Shown here: positions 32,590 through 40,688 of the stretch, one piece after another
How the letters are laid out: the number at the start of each line of letters is the position of its first letter
Position numbering within the stretch: the first letter of the stretch is position 1
Assembly (NCBI RefSeq): GCF_020535405.1
Contig: NZ_CP085036.1
Coordinates: forward strand, 1,550,001-1,614,000
Direction: 5' to 3'
DNA length: 64,000 nt
From: Antiquaquibacter oligotrophicus
GTDB lineage: Bacteria > Actinomycetota > Actinomycetes > Actinomycetales > Microbacteriaceae
Notes under the pieces: model-generated
What the model was told of the DNA's origin: nothing
Database searches by the model: none
What the model saw: the letters and a program-made list of their open reading frames with translations, nothing else
Position numbers and translations under genes: made by a program

Positions 32590-33491
32590 CCGTCGTGCGC
32601 ATCGGCACGCGAGGCAGCGAACTCGCGCGGGCCCAGACCGGGATGATCGCGCGGGAGCTCGAGAAACGCGGCGCGCAGACCGAGCTCGTCATCATCGCGA
32701 CCGAGGGCGACCGCTCGACGGCGCCGCTCGCCTCCCTCGGCGGCGCTGGTGTTTTTGTCGCAGCCCTGCGTGAGGCTCTCCTCGACGGACGAGTCGACGT
32801 GGCGGTGCACTCGCTCAAGGATCTGCCGACGGCGCCGGCCCCCGGCCTCGCGATCGGAGCTGTACCCAAGCGCGTGGATGCCCGTGATGCACTCTGCGCT
32901 CGCGACGGACTGACCCTCGAGACTCTCCCCGAGGGCGCTCGTGTCGGCACGGGGTCGCCCCGCCGCGTTGCCCAGTTGCGCGCTCGCCGTCCGGATCTCG
33001 AGATCGTCGACCTGCGCGGAAACGTCGACACGCGGCTCGGCACTGTGGCGTCGGGCGAACTCGACGCGGTGGTGCTCGCCGTCGCCGGTCTCGATCGCCT
33101 CGGTCGCCTCGAAGTCGTCACCGACTTCCTCGATATCAACCCCTGGCCGACCGCACCCGGTCAGGGTGCGCTGGCTGTAGAGGTTCGTGCGGGCGAGGAG
33201 AAACTCGTCGCTGCCCTCGACCACAAGACGTCTCGAGTGACCGCCGAGGCGGAGCGCCGCACGCTCGCACTTCTCGAAGCGGGATGCTCGGCCCCCGTCG
33301 GCGCGCACGCGGTCATCGACGACGGGCTCCTCTTCCTCAGTGCCCGTGTCTACGGACCTGACGGTCACATCACGAGTTCCCACGCCCTCTACGTCTCGGA
33401 CTCGAAGGATCCGGCGACCGAACTCGCCGAGCGTGTTTCGGCGGAGCTCTTCGACCAGGGCGCTGCCGACCTGATCGGGGCGACGGCATGA
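32586..33491 (+). CDS. hemC: Hydroxymethylbilane synthase (porphobilinogen deaminase)
   Basis: 301 aa. It condenses four porphobilinogens into hydroxymethylbilane. [13 protein letters not shown] at the N-terminus, HSLKDLPT and the dipyrromethane-cofactor Cys, C234 in [12 protein letters not shown], are intact. GTGA overlap with hemH and ATGA overlap with hemB show tight coupling. Confidence 0.96.
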   Translation: MTVVRIGTRGSELARAQTGMIARELEKRGAQTELVIIATEGDRSTAPLASLGGAGVFVAALREALLDGRVDVAVHSLKDLPTAPAPGLAIGAVPKRVDARDALCARDGLTLETLPEGARVGTGSPRRVAQLRARRPDLEIVDLRGNVDTRLGTVASGELDAVVLAVAGLDRLGRLEVVTDFLDINPWPTAPGQGALAVEVRAGEEKLVAALDHKTSRVTAEAERRTLALLEAGCSAPVGAHAVIDDGLLFLSARVYGPDGHITSSHALYVSDSKDPATELAERVSAELFDQGAADLIGATA

Positions 33492-34453
33492 TCGTCCGCC
33501 CTCGCCGATTGCGCGCGACACCGGCCATGCGCCGACTGGTCGCGGAGACTCGACTGCACCCGGCCGAGCTCGTCCTCCCGATGTTTGTGCGCGAAGGTAC
33601 AAGCGAGCCGATGCCCGTAACCTCCATGCCCGGTGTCGTGCAGCATTCCCTCGATTCGCTTCGCCGCGCGATCGCCGAGGCTGCGGAGGCGGGCGTCGGC
33701 GGCGTCATGCTCTTCGGTGTGCCAGAGCACAAAGACGCCGTGGGTTCCGGGGCAACCGACCCTGACGGCATCCTCAATGTCGCCACTCGCGCAGTCGTCG
33801 CCGAGGCGGGGGATGCGCTCGTGGTGCAGACGGACCTGTGCCTCGACGAGTTCACCGACCACGGGCACTGCGGCGTTCTCGATGCCGAGGGCCGTGTCGA
33901 CAACGACGCCTCCCTGCTGCGCTACCGCGACATGGCGATCGCACAGGCAGAGTCCGGGTCGCAGCTGCTGGGTCTCAGCGGCATGATGGACGGTCAGGTC
34001 GCGGCCGTGCGCGACGCACTCGATGCGGCCGGGCATCCGGATGTTCCACTCCTCGGGTACGCGGCAAAGTACGCGTCCGCCTTCTACGGGCCGTTCCGCG
34101 AAGCGGTCCAGTCTTCGCTCGAGGGGGACCGGCGCAGTTATCAGCTGAATCCCGCCAACGCGCGGGAGGGCGAGCGCGAGGTGCTACTCGACGTCGAGGA
34201 GGGCGCCGACATCGTGATGGTCAAGCCCGCGATGAGTTACCTCGACGTGCTCGCTCAGGCGGCCGCGATCAGCCCCGTTCCCGTGTGGGCGTACCAGGTC
34301 TCGGGCGAGTACGCGATGATCGAGGCGGCTGCGGCGCACGGCTGGATCGATCGTGAGCGAGCGATCGCCGAATCGGTCCTGTCGATCAAGCGTGCCGGCG
34401 CGGATGCCGTACTCACCTACTTCGCCCTCGAGCTCGCAAGGAGTCTTCGATGA
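33488..34453 (+). CDS. hemB: Porphobilinogen synthase (ALA dehydratase)
   Basis: 321 aa. It condenses two 5-aminolevulinates to porphobilinogen. Both Schiff-base lysines are visible: K194 ([13 protein letters not shown]) and K246 ([11 protein letters not shown]). The metal-binding loop reads [14 protein letters not shown], with Asp at positions that are Cys in zinc enzymes, so this is the Mg/K-dependent non-zinc class. 4-nt overlaps on both sides. Confidence 0.96.
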   Translation: MIVRPRRLRATPAMRRLVAETRLHPAELVLPMFVREGTSEPMPVTSMPGVVQHSLDSLRRAIAEAAEAGVGGVMLFGVPEHKDAVGSGATDPDGILNVATRAVVAEAGDALVVQTDLCLDEFTDHGHCGVLDAEGRVDNDASLLRYRDMAIAQAESGSQLLGLSGMMDGQVAAVRDALDAAGHPDVPLLGYAAKYASAFYGPFREAVQSSLEGDRRSYQLNPANAREGEREVLLDVEEGADIVMVKPAMSYLDVLAQAAAISPVPVWAYQVSGEYAMIEAAAAHGWIDRERAIAESVLSIKRAGADAVLTYFALELARSLR

Positions 34454-35754
34454 CCGAGTCGATCACCAATGAGCAGGCCTTCGAGCGAGCCAGAGCCGTG
34501 CTGCCGGGTGGTGTCAACTCGCCAGTGCGCGCGTTCGGTTCCGTCGGCGGCGCGCCCCGCTCCTTCGTCTCGGCGCGCGGTCCGTACGTCACCGACGTCG
34601 AGGGTCGCGAGTACGTCGATCTCGTCGGATCGTGGGGTCCGGCCATCCTCGGTCACGCGCACCCCGCCGTGATCGCCGCGGTGCAGGATGCCGCCGCACG
34701 CGGACTCGGCTTCGGGGCATCCACACCGGGCGAGACCGAGCTCGCCGAGCTCGTGATCGACCGTGTGGGAACCCGTTATCTCGAAAAGCTCCGGCTCGTC
34801 TCGACGGGCACCGAGGCGACCATGACGGCGATCCGCCTCGCGCGCGGGGCGACCGGTCGCGACCTGCTCGTGAAGTTCGCCGGGCACTACCACGGTCACT
34901 CCGACGGCCTCCTCGCTGAGGGCGGCTCGGGCCTCGCGACTCTCGCGATCCCCGGTTCGGCTGGCGTGCCGGCACCCATCGCCGCGCAGACGATCGTCAT
35001 CGGCTACAACGATCTCGATGCGGTGCGTGAGCTCTTCGCCGAGCGTGGTCACGAGATCGCGGCCGTCATCGTCGAGGCGGCGCCGGCGAACATGGGAGTG
35101 GTTGCGCCGGCCCCCGGCTTCAACCGAGACCTCACCGAGATCGCCCACAACCACGGCGCCCTCGTCATCCTCGACGAGGTGCTCACGGGCTTCCGTGTCT
35201 CGCCCTCCGGCTGGCTCGGGCTCGACGGCGACTACTCGCCCGACCTTGTCACCTACGGCAAGGTCATCGGAGGCGGCCTGCCGCTCGCCGCCCTCGGTGG
35301 TCGTGCCGCCGTGATGGACTTGCTCGCCCCGCTCGGCCCGGTGTACCAGGCGGGAACACTCAGCGGTAATCCCGTCGCCGTCGCCGCGGGGCTCACCACC
35401 CTCAAGAACGCGGATGCCGCGGTCTACTCCCACCTCGATGCGACGGCGGCAACCCTCTCCTCCGCCGTCTCGGCTGCACTCTCCGCGGAGGGGGTGGACC
35501 ACAGCATCCAACGCGCGGGCAATCTCTTCTCCATCGCGTTCCGTTCGACGGCACCCACCAACTACGCCGAGGTGAAGCAACAAGACGCGTTCCGCTACGC
35601 GCCCTTCTTCCACTCCATGCTGAGCGCGGGGGTGTCGTTGCCGCCGAGTGTCTACGAAGCGTGGTTCGTCTCGGCGGCCCACGACGCTGCGGCACTCGAC
35701 CGCATCCTGGATGCGTTGCCGGCAGCTGCCGCTGCGGCCGCAAGCGCGGTGTGA
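34450..35754 (+). CDS. hemL: Glutamate-1-semialdehyde 2,1-aminomutase
   Basis: 434 aa, PLP enzyme. It turns glutamate-1-semialdehyde (from HemA) into 5-aminolevulinate. N-terminal [13 protein letters not shown], the PLP-lysine K271 in [11 protein letters not shown] and [16 protein letters not shown] are all typical. Overlaps hemB by 4 nt. Last gene of the uninterrupted chdC-hemH-hemC-hemB-hemL string. Confidence 0.96.
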   Translation: MTESITNEQAFERARAVLPGGVNSPVRAFGSVGGAPRSFVSARGPYVTDVEGREYVDLVGSWGPAILGHAHPAVIAAVQDAAARGLGFGASTPGETELAELVIDRVGTRYLEKLRLVSTGTEATMTAIRLARGATGRDLLVKFAGHYHGHSDGLLAEGGSGLATLAIPGSAGVPAPIAAQTIVIGYNDLDAVRELFAERGHEIAAVIVEAAPANMGVVAPAPGFNRDLTEIAHNHGALVILDEVLTGFRVSPSGWLGLDGDYSPDLVTYGKVIGGGLPLAALGGRAAVMDLLAPLGPVYQAGTLSGNPVAVAAGLTTLKNADAAVYSHLDATAATLSSAVSAALSAEGVDHSIQRAGNLFSIAFRSTAPTNYAEVKQQDAFRYAPFFHSMLSAGVSLPPSVYEAWFVSAAHDAAALDRILDALPAAAAAAASAV

Positions 35755-35868
35755 CCCTGCGACGGATCCCCCGCCGCTGTCAACCCCTCTGCATTCCCTT
35801 CGTGGCATAGACACGCGAGGTCTAAGGTGGAGGCGTCAGCACCACGACTACCGAATGAGGGAGACACC

Positions 35869-36186
35869 ATGCGAGGCAAGATCCTCTTCGTAGTCGGCCT
35901 GGGGGTCGGCTATGTTCTCGGAACCCGCGCCGGTCGCGAGAAGTACGAGCAAATCAAGTCGGCAGCCTCGAAGCTGTGGAACGATCCGCGGGTTCAGAAG
36001 CGTGTCGACGACGCGCAGGACTTCGTGAAGGACAAGGCCCCGGAGGTCGCAGAATTCCTCGCCGACGGCGCGAAGAAGGTTGTCTCGAAGGCATCGGGGT
36101 CATCGACGAAGGCGCCCGCCAAGTCGAGTGGCTCGCGTTCGACGGCGTCGAAGTCGACGTCTGCGAAGTCGTCCACGGCGAAGTAG
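35869..36186 (+). CDS. YtxH-like small membrane-associated protein
   Basis: 105 aa. One hydrophobic N-terminal segment (ILFVVGLGVGYVLGTRAGR) is followed by an amphipathic helix and a Ser/Lys/Thr-rich low-complexity tail (about 75-105). The G-x-G-Y-x-x-G-T-R-A-G-R pattern is that of YtxH-like actinobacterial proteins. ATG 35869 has GAGGGAG upstream. First of three small membrane-protein genes before hemD. Confidence 0.8.
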   Translation: MRGKILFVVGLGVGYVLGTRAGREKYEQIKSAASKLWNDPRVQKRVDDAQDFVKDKAPEVAEFLADGAKKVVSKASGSSTKAPAKSSGSRSTASKSTSAKSSTAK

Positions 36187-36192
36187 TCGGTT

Positions 36193-36597
36193 ATGTCCGG
36201 CGTCCCTCCCCGCCCCAAGCGTTCGCTTTTCGCACTCATCGCAGACCTGCCGGGGTATCTCGTTGACCTCCTGAGGGCCGAACTCGACCAGCTCAAGAAG
36301 GAGCTCGCGCAGCGCGCGGCACAGGCAGGAATCGGCATCGGTTTCCTCGTCGGTGCCGGACTGTTCCTTTTTTTCGCGCTCGCAGCCTTCATCACGGCGG
36401 CCATCCTCGGGCTAGGGGAGGTCCTGCCCGCATGGGCGGCAGCTCTCATCGTCGCGGGGGCGCTTCTCGTGATCGCGGGCATCCTCGTGGCTATCGGTAT
36501 CGCGTCACTCAAGAAGGGCGCACAGGGCCCTAAGAACACTGTCGAGAGCATCAAAAAGGATGTCAGCGTTATCCAAGGAACAGGAAGGCGAGACTGA
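36193..36597 (+). CDS. Actinobacterial holin-like (phage holin superfamily III) membrane protein
   Basis: 134 aa with two strong membrane helices (about 50-72 and 78-100) after a charged amphipathic lead (LLRAELDQLKKELAQRAAQ). This layout is typical of the Act-holin family found chromosomally in most high-GC Gram-positives; no phage genes are nearby. It lies 6 nt after the YtxH-like gene. Confidence 0.8.
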   Translation: MSGVPPRPKRSLFALIADLPGYLVDLLRAELDQLKKELAQRAAQAGIGIGFLVGAGLFLFFALAAFITAAILGLGEVLPAWAAALIVAGALLVIAGILVAIGIASLKKGAQGPKNTVESIKKDVSVIQGTGRRD

Positions 36598-36599
36598 TC

Positions 36600-36827
36600 A
36601 TGACCGACCTACCCGTTGAAGAGCGCGTAGCTGCCGCACGAGCCGGACTCGGCGACACCCTGGACGCGATCGAAGACAAGCTCAACGTGCCCAAGCGTGT
36701 CGAGGAACTCACCGCCAAGGCCAAAGCCTCGTACGAGGCGAACCCGATTCCGTGGATCGTTGGCGCCGTCGGTGCGGCGGTTGTGGTGGCTGGCCTCGTG
36801 GCGTGGGCAGTTCTGAGCGACGACTGA
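36600..36827 (+). CDS. DUF3618 family membrane protein
   Basis: 75 aa. An N-terminal helix with RAGLGDTLDAIEDKLNVPKR and a C-terminal membrane helix (about 50-72) match DUF3618. It starts 2 nt after the holin-like stop, so the three small genes form one unit. Function unknown; envelope or stress role inferred only from topology. Confidence 0.82.
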   Translation: MTDLPVEERVAAARAGLGDTLDAIEDKLNVPKRVEELTAKAKASYEANPIPWIVGAVGAAVVVAGLVAWAVLSDD

Positions 36828-36881
36828 CCGGCGGGGCGCCTCGATTCGCGTCCCACTCCCCTACGGGGGGAGGATAGACGC

Positions 36882-37631
36882 ATGGCACCCAAACCGCTCG
36901 CCGGATGGCGCGTGCTAGTGCCTCGAGGCGGTAAGTGGGGCGACGGCGTCGCGGCGACCCTGCGTCAACTCGGCGCGACCCCCGTCATCGCGCCCATGAT
37001 CAACTTTGCGAGCGCGGATGACGGAGCGGCGCTGGCCAACGCGCTGCACGAACTCGCCGATGGACAGTTCGAGTGGCTCGTCGTGACGAGTGCGACAACC
37101 GTCGACGTTCTGGCAGGGCACGGCGTCACTCTCCCCGAGTCGACGCGTGTTGCCGCCGTCGGAGAGACAACGGCTGCCGCTCTCCAACTCGCCGGGTATC
37201 GCGTCGATTTTGTGCCGCAGCGCGACAACTCTGCTCGAGGTCTCGTGAAGGAGTGGCCGGCCTCCGGCGGCGGGCGTGTGCTCGTCCCTCAGTCCGACAT
37301 TGCCGAGCCCACTCTCGTATCCGGGCTTCGCAAGCTCGGACTCGACCCCACCTTTGTCGCGGCGTATCGAACCGTGGGTGTTGCCGTGTCGGACTCGGTG
37401 CGAACGGATGTCGCTTCCGGTCGTATGTCGGCAATTCTCGTGAGTTCCGGCTCCGTCGCGCGCCAGATCGCCGAGCAGTTGGCTCCCCTGCCCGACGGCA
37501 TCATCGTCGCGTGTATCGGTCCGCGCACCGCCTTCGACGCGCGCGCTGCTGGTCTGCGCGTAGACCTCATCGCCGAGGACCGATCGGCCGACTCGCTCAT
37601 TGACGCTCTCGTGGAGCGCGCGGCGAGGTAG
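36882..37631 (+). CDS. hemD: Uroporphyrinogen-III synthase
   Basis: 249 aa. Two Rossmann-like halves in the HemD fold: WRVLVPRGGKWGDGVAATLRQLGATPVIAPMI at the start, WLVVTSATTVDVL, GRVLVPQSDIAEPTLVSGLRKLG and ILVSSGSVARQIAE later. It cyclises hydroxymethylbilane to uroporphyrinogen III, completing the set hemA-B-C-D-E-L-Y-H plus chdC in this window. It is separated from hemL by the three small membrane-protein genes. Confidence 0.9.
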   Translation: MAPKPLAGWRVLVPRGGKWGDGVAATLRQLGATPVIAPMINFASADDGAALANALHELADGQFEWLVVTSATTVDVLAGHGVTLPESTRVAAVGETTAAALQLAGYRVDFVPQRDNSARGLVKEWPASGGGRVLVPQSDIAEPTLVSGLRKLGLDPTFVAAYRTVGVAVSDSVRTDVASGRMSAILVSSGSVARQIAEQLAPLPDGIIVACIGPRTAFDARAAGLRVDLIAEDRSADSLIDALVERAAR

Positions 37632-37635
37632 GCCG

Positions 37636-38040
37636 TCAGCGACGGGTGAGCCTCACGAGGGGGATCGTGCGAGATGTCTTCTTTTCGTAGCTCGCGAATC
37701 CTGCGTTAACCGAGGTGATGTACCTCCACAGGTCGTCGCGTTCGGCACCCTCGACCACCGTTGCGTGAACTGGCACGGTTTCGTTGCCGTACTCGATGAC
37801 GGTGTCGGGGTGGGCGAGGAGGTTGTAGTACCACCCGGGATTCTCGGGTGCCCCACCCTTGGAGGCGACGACGATCCAGTTGTCGTCACCGGGGAAGCTC
37901 ATGAGCGGGCTGACTCGTTCCACGCCCGACTTGGCGCCCACGTGATGCAGGAGTACGAGCTTGTCGCTGTGGAACGGCGCACCGACGTAACCACCATTGG
38001 CACGGAAGTCGGCGATGATCGCGGAGTTGAAATCTGTCAC
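37636..38040 (-). CDS. Nitroreductase/deazaflavin (F420)-dependent oxidoreductase-like protein
   Basis: 134 aa from GTG 38040, overlapping the DUF1304 stop (GTGA). The pattern GGYVGAPFHSDKLVLLHHVGAKSG, then NWIVVASKGGAPENPGWYYNLLAHP matches the Ddn/F420H2-quinone-reductase family, which uses F420 or FMN to reduce quinones or nitro compounds. The substrate is unknown. Its stop is 5 nt from the hemD stop on the other strand. Confidence 0.88.
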   Translation of the reverse strand: MTDFNSAIIADFRANGGYVGAPFHSDKLVLLHHVGAKSGVERVSPLMSFPGDDNWIVVASKGGAPENPGWYYNLLAHPDTVIEYGNETVPVHATVVEGAERDDLWRYITSVNAGFASYEKKTSRTIPLVRLTRR

Positions 38041-38441
38041 GCCGTAGTCAACGCGATGACGAGCGACACGATTCCCAGCAGCGGAGCGAGACCCTGAATG
38101 AGTGCCGGTCGCGCGAGCTTCGGTGAACTCGCGATGAGCACGAGAGCCGCTCCGACCATACTTCCCGCGGCGAGGAAGATGAGCGCGGCGCCGGCCTCGG
38201 GCATCCCCGCCCAGAAAAGCACGATGCCCACCGCCACACCGATCGCGAGGAAGAGGTTGTAGAACCCCTGGTTGAAGGCCATCGGCTTCACCGTGTCGGC
38301 GTCCGCCTGGCTGCCGACACCGAAGGTGCGCCACGTTGAGGGGCGCGACCACCGGATGCTCTCGAGCACAAAGATGTACAGATGGATGATGGCGCCAAGC
38401 CCCACCAGCACGCTTGCCGCTACGGCGAATCCCACGTTCAT
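38037..38441 (-). CDS. DUF1304 family membrane protein
   Basis: 134 aa with four membrane helices; HLYIFVLESIRW and FNQGFYNLFLAIG are DUF1304 signatures. A TACGCT hexamer (38448-38453) lies 6 nt before ATG 38441, so it is probably leaderless. Co-transcribed with the Ddn-like gene. Function unknown. Confidence 0.88.
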   Translation of the reverse strand: MNVGFAVAASVLVGLGAIIHLYIFVLESIRWSRPSTWRTFGVGSQADADTVKPMAFNQGFYNLFLAIGVAVGIVLFWAGMPEAGAALIFLAAGSMVGAALVLIASSPKLARPALIQGLAPLLGIVSLVIALTTA

Positions 38442-38447
38442 GGGGTG

Positions 38448-38453
38448 AGCGTA
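38448..38453 (-). promoter_or_regulatory. -10 hexamer of the DUF1304 gene (leaderless)
   Basis: TACGCT on the minus strand, 6 nt before ATG 38441. Confidence 0.5.
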
Positions 38454-38480
38454 TACCCGCGGCCGCGTGTGGACGGGGAC

Positions 38481-39506
38481 TTAACCGAAGAGGATGGCCG
38501 CCTCGTCGTACCGGGATTGCGGCACAACGTTGAGGGTGCCGAGCGCATCCTCGAACGCGACGTGGGTGATCGACGTGCCGCGCAGCGAGACCATGCGGCC
38601 CCAGTGGTTGTGCACAACCGAGTCGACCGCGGCCATTCCGTAGCGGGTGGCGAGCACGCGGTCGTACGCGGTGGGGGTGCCGCCGCGCTGGATGTGCCCG
38701 AGGGTGGTCGCACGCGTCTCGATTCCCGTGCGGGCCTCGATCTCGGGTGCGAGCACGTCGCCAATGCCTCCGAGACGGGGGCGGCCGAAGGCGTCGAGTC
38801 CGCGCTCGGAGTGCGCGTCATCCATCGTGTCGAGCTTGAACCCCTCGGCGACAACAACCAGCGGCGCGCGTCCGCGGGCACGAGCGGATTCCACCCAGCG
38901 GATGATCTGATCCATGCTGGTCTTCTGCTCGGGGATGAGGATCGCGTGCGCGCCCGATGCCATACCCGAGTGAAGTGCGATCCAGCCGACGTGACGACCC
39001 ATGACTTCGGCGACCATGCACCGACCGTGCGAGTCGCCCGTTGTGCGAAGGCGGTCCATGGCGTCCGTCGCGATCTGCACCGCCGTGTCGAAGCCGAACG
39101 TGTAGTCCGTCGCGGAGAGGTCGTTGTCGACGGTCTTCGGCACACCGACGATCTTGATACCGGCATCCGTCAGGCGCTTGGCAGCAGCGAGAGTGCCCTC
39201 TCCACCGATCGCGATGAGCGACTCGACGCCGAGTCGATCCATGTTCTCTTTGATGCGATCCGGTCCGCCGTCGCCCTCGAACGGGTTCGTGCGGCTCGTA
39301 CCGAGGATCGTGCCGCCCTGCTTGGCGATGCCCTGAATGTCTTTGCGTTCGAGCGGGACGACGTCACCCTCGACGACACCACGCCAGCCGTCCTTGAAGC
39401 CGACGAACTCTTTGTCGTAGATCTGGATGCCCTTGAGGACCGCACCGCGGATGACCGCGTTGAGGCCGGGGCAGTCTCCACCACTCGTGAGGATGCCAAT
39501 GCTCAT
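38481..39506 (-). CDS. pfkA: 6-phosphofructokinase
   Basis: 341 aa. It phosphorylates fructose 6-phosphate in glycolysis. GILTSGGDCPGLNAVIR opens the protein; TVDND (125-129) holds the catalytic Asp. The phosphate-donor residues are mixed: G104 (IGGEGT), as in ATP enzymes, but K124 (VPKTVDND), as in PPi enzymes. That combination defines the group III actinobacterial PFKs, most of which use ATP. ATG 39506 follows GGAGG closely; longer starts are in frame but outside the family. Confidence 0.95.
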   Translation of the reverse strand: MSIGILTSGGDCPGLNAVIRGAVLKGIQIYDKEFVGFKDGWRGVVEGDVVPLERKDIQGIAKQGGTILGTSRTNPFEGDGGPDRIKENMDRLGVESLIAIGGEGTLAAAKRLTDAGIKIVGVPKTVDNDLSATDYTFGFDTAVQIATDAMDRLRTTGDSHGRCMVAEVMGRHVGWIALHSGMASGAHAILIPEQKTSMDQIIRWVESARARGRAPLVVVAEGFKLDTMDDAHSERGLDAFGRPRLGGIGDVLAPEIEARTGIETRATTLGHIQRGGTPTAYDRVLATRYGMAAVDSVVHNHWGRMVSLRGTSITHVAFEDALGTLNVVPQSRYDEAAILFG

Positions 39507-39577
39507 ACCTCCATCATGCCGTGTTGCGGAACCCGTAGTGCACGAGGCCTCTTCACCACTAAGGTCGGGGGCACATC

Positions 39578-39591
39578 GACTCACGTGAGTC
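39578..39591. promoter_or_regulatory. 14-bp perfect palindrome
   Basis: GACTCACGTGAGTC lies between the divergent pfkA and DUF4190-like genes, with G-rich and C-rich flanks (GGGGG at 39567-39571 and CCCCC at 39594-39598) that could extend it. A regulator site is possible but unassigned. Confidence 0.4.
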
Positions 39592-39619
39592 ATCCCCCTG
39601 AGATACGAGGAGAACAGCA

Positions 39620-40000
39620 ATGACCGACGTGACACCTCCGGCAGCCCCCGAGCCCACCCCCGCGGCGAGCACTCCGCCGCCCGCACCGGCCCCAGCACCC
39701 GCAGCACCACCGGCATCCGACGGTAAGACCCTCGGAATCATCGCTCTCATCGTGGCTTTCCCCTTCAACCTCATCGGCGCGATCCTCGGCTTCGTCGCCA
39801 AAAGCCAGTCCAAGAGGGCAGGGGTGTCGAACGGCCCCGCCACCGCGGCGATCATCGTCGGCCTCGTGCTTTTTGTCCTCACGATCATCGGAGTCATCCT
39901 CGCGGTGGTTCTCGGTGCTGGCGCCATTGCCGGCCTGTGCGAAGGCCTCGAGCCCGGCATCTACGAACTCGAGGGTGGCGGAACCATCACCTGCAGCTAA
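39620..40000 (+). CDS. DUF4190-like small membrane protein
   Basis: 126 aa. A Pro/Ala-rich N-terminal tail (about 1-33) leads into two membrane helices separated by a short loop with KSQSKRAGVSNGPATAAIIVG, the DUF4190 pattern, and a short C-terminal outside tail ending with two Cys. AGGAG lies 8-9 nt before the ATG. Function unknown. Confidence 0.78.
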   Translation: MTDVTPPAAPEPTPAASTPPPAPAPAPAAPPASDGKTLGIIALIVAFPFNLIGAILGFVAKSQSKRAGVSNGPATAAIIVGLVLFVLTIIGVILAVVLGAGAIAGLCEGLEPGIYELEGGGTITCS

Positions 40001-40010
40001 TCCCCTCCTT

Positions 40011-40050
40011 CACGAATGCGCCTCGCGAACTCTCGCGGGGCGCATTCGTG
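40011..40050 (+). terminator. Terminator after the DUF4190-like gene
   Basis: CACGAATGCG (40011-40020) pairs with CGCATTCGTG (40041-40050), extended inward by CGCG pairs. It lies 10 nt after the stop and before the next leaderless promoter. Confidence 0.75.
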
Positions 40051-40053
40051 CGT

Positions 40054-40059
40054 TAGCCT
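40054..40059 (+). promoter_or_regulatory. -10 hexamer of the thioesterase gene (leaderless)
   Basis: TAGCCT 6 nt before GTG 40066. Confidence 0.5.
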
Positions 40060-40065
40060 GCCGCC

Positions 40066-40614
40066 GTGCACCTCTTCTTCCGCACCCTCCTGCATCTCTT
40101 TCTCAGCAGACGAGCACCCCGCATCGCCGCAACCGATGTCGCAAGCATCACGTTGCGTGTGCTCCCCACCGACCTCGACGTGCTCGGTCACCTCAACAAC
40201 GGCGTGTACCTCTCGATGATGGACCTCGGACGGATGGACCTCATGGTGCGCGCCGGCGCCTGGTCGAAGCTGCGCGCCGAGGGCGTCTATCCGGTGATGG
40301 CATCGGAGACCATCAGCTTCCGCAAGTCGCTCGAGCCATGGCAGCGATTCGATCTCGAGACACGACTCGTCGGTATGGATGCCCTCGCCGTCTACTGCGA
40401 GCAGCGTTTTGTGGTCGACGGCGAGATCTACGCGTCGGCGATGACACGCGGGCGGTTCCTCCGGCGAGGGCGCGGGGTGGTGAAATCCGACGAGGTTGCT
40501 GCGCTTCTCGGTGTGGATGCCGCGTCTCTCACGCCGCCCGAGTGGGTTCAGCGGTGGGCATCCGATGTCGCCCTCCCGAGTACCCGCGCAGAAGCCCCCA
40601 ACATCTGGGATTAA
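40066..40614 (+). CDS. Acyl-CoA thioesterase family protein (hot-dog fold)
   Basis: 182 aa. After a hydrophobic lead, LRVLPTDLDVLGHLNNGVYLSMMDLGR carries the 4HBT-type D-x-x-G-H-x-N-N core, close to the THEM6-like branch. It probably hydrolyses an acyl-CoA or acyl-ACP. GTG 40066 is supported by the leaderless hexamer. Substrate unknown. Confidence 0.85.
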   Translation: MHLFFRTLLHLFLSRRAPRIAATDVASITLRVLPTDLDVLGHLNNGVYLSMMDLGRMDLMVRAGAWSKLRAEGVYPVMASETISFRKSLEPWQRFDLETRLVGMDALAVYCEQRFVVDGEIYASAMTRGRFLRRGRGVVKSDEVAALLGVDAASLTPPEWVQRWASDVALPSTRAEAPNIWD

Positions 40615-40688
40615 GGCGCGGCGCACATGCTGGCGCGAGGGTGCACCATACTGGCTCTCAGAATGTGCCGCGCGCGAGGGGAGATCAG

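Noticed and set aside
36193..36597. Holin-like gene as a prophage remnant
   Set aside because: No endolysin, capsid or integrase genes nearby; this family is common as a chromosomal membrane protein next to DUF3618 genes in actinobacteria.
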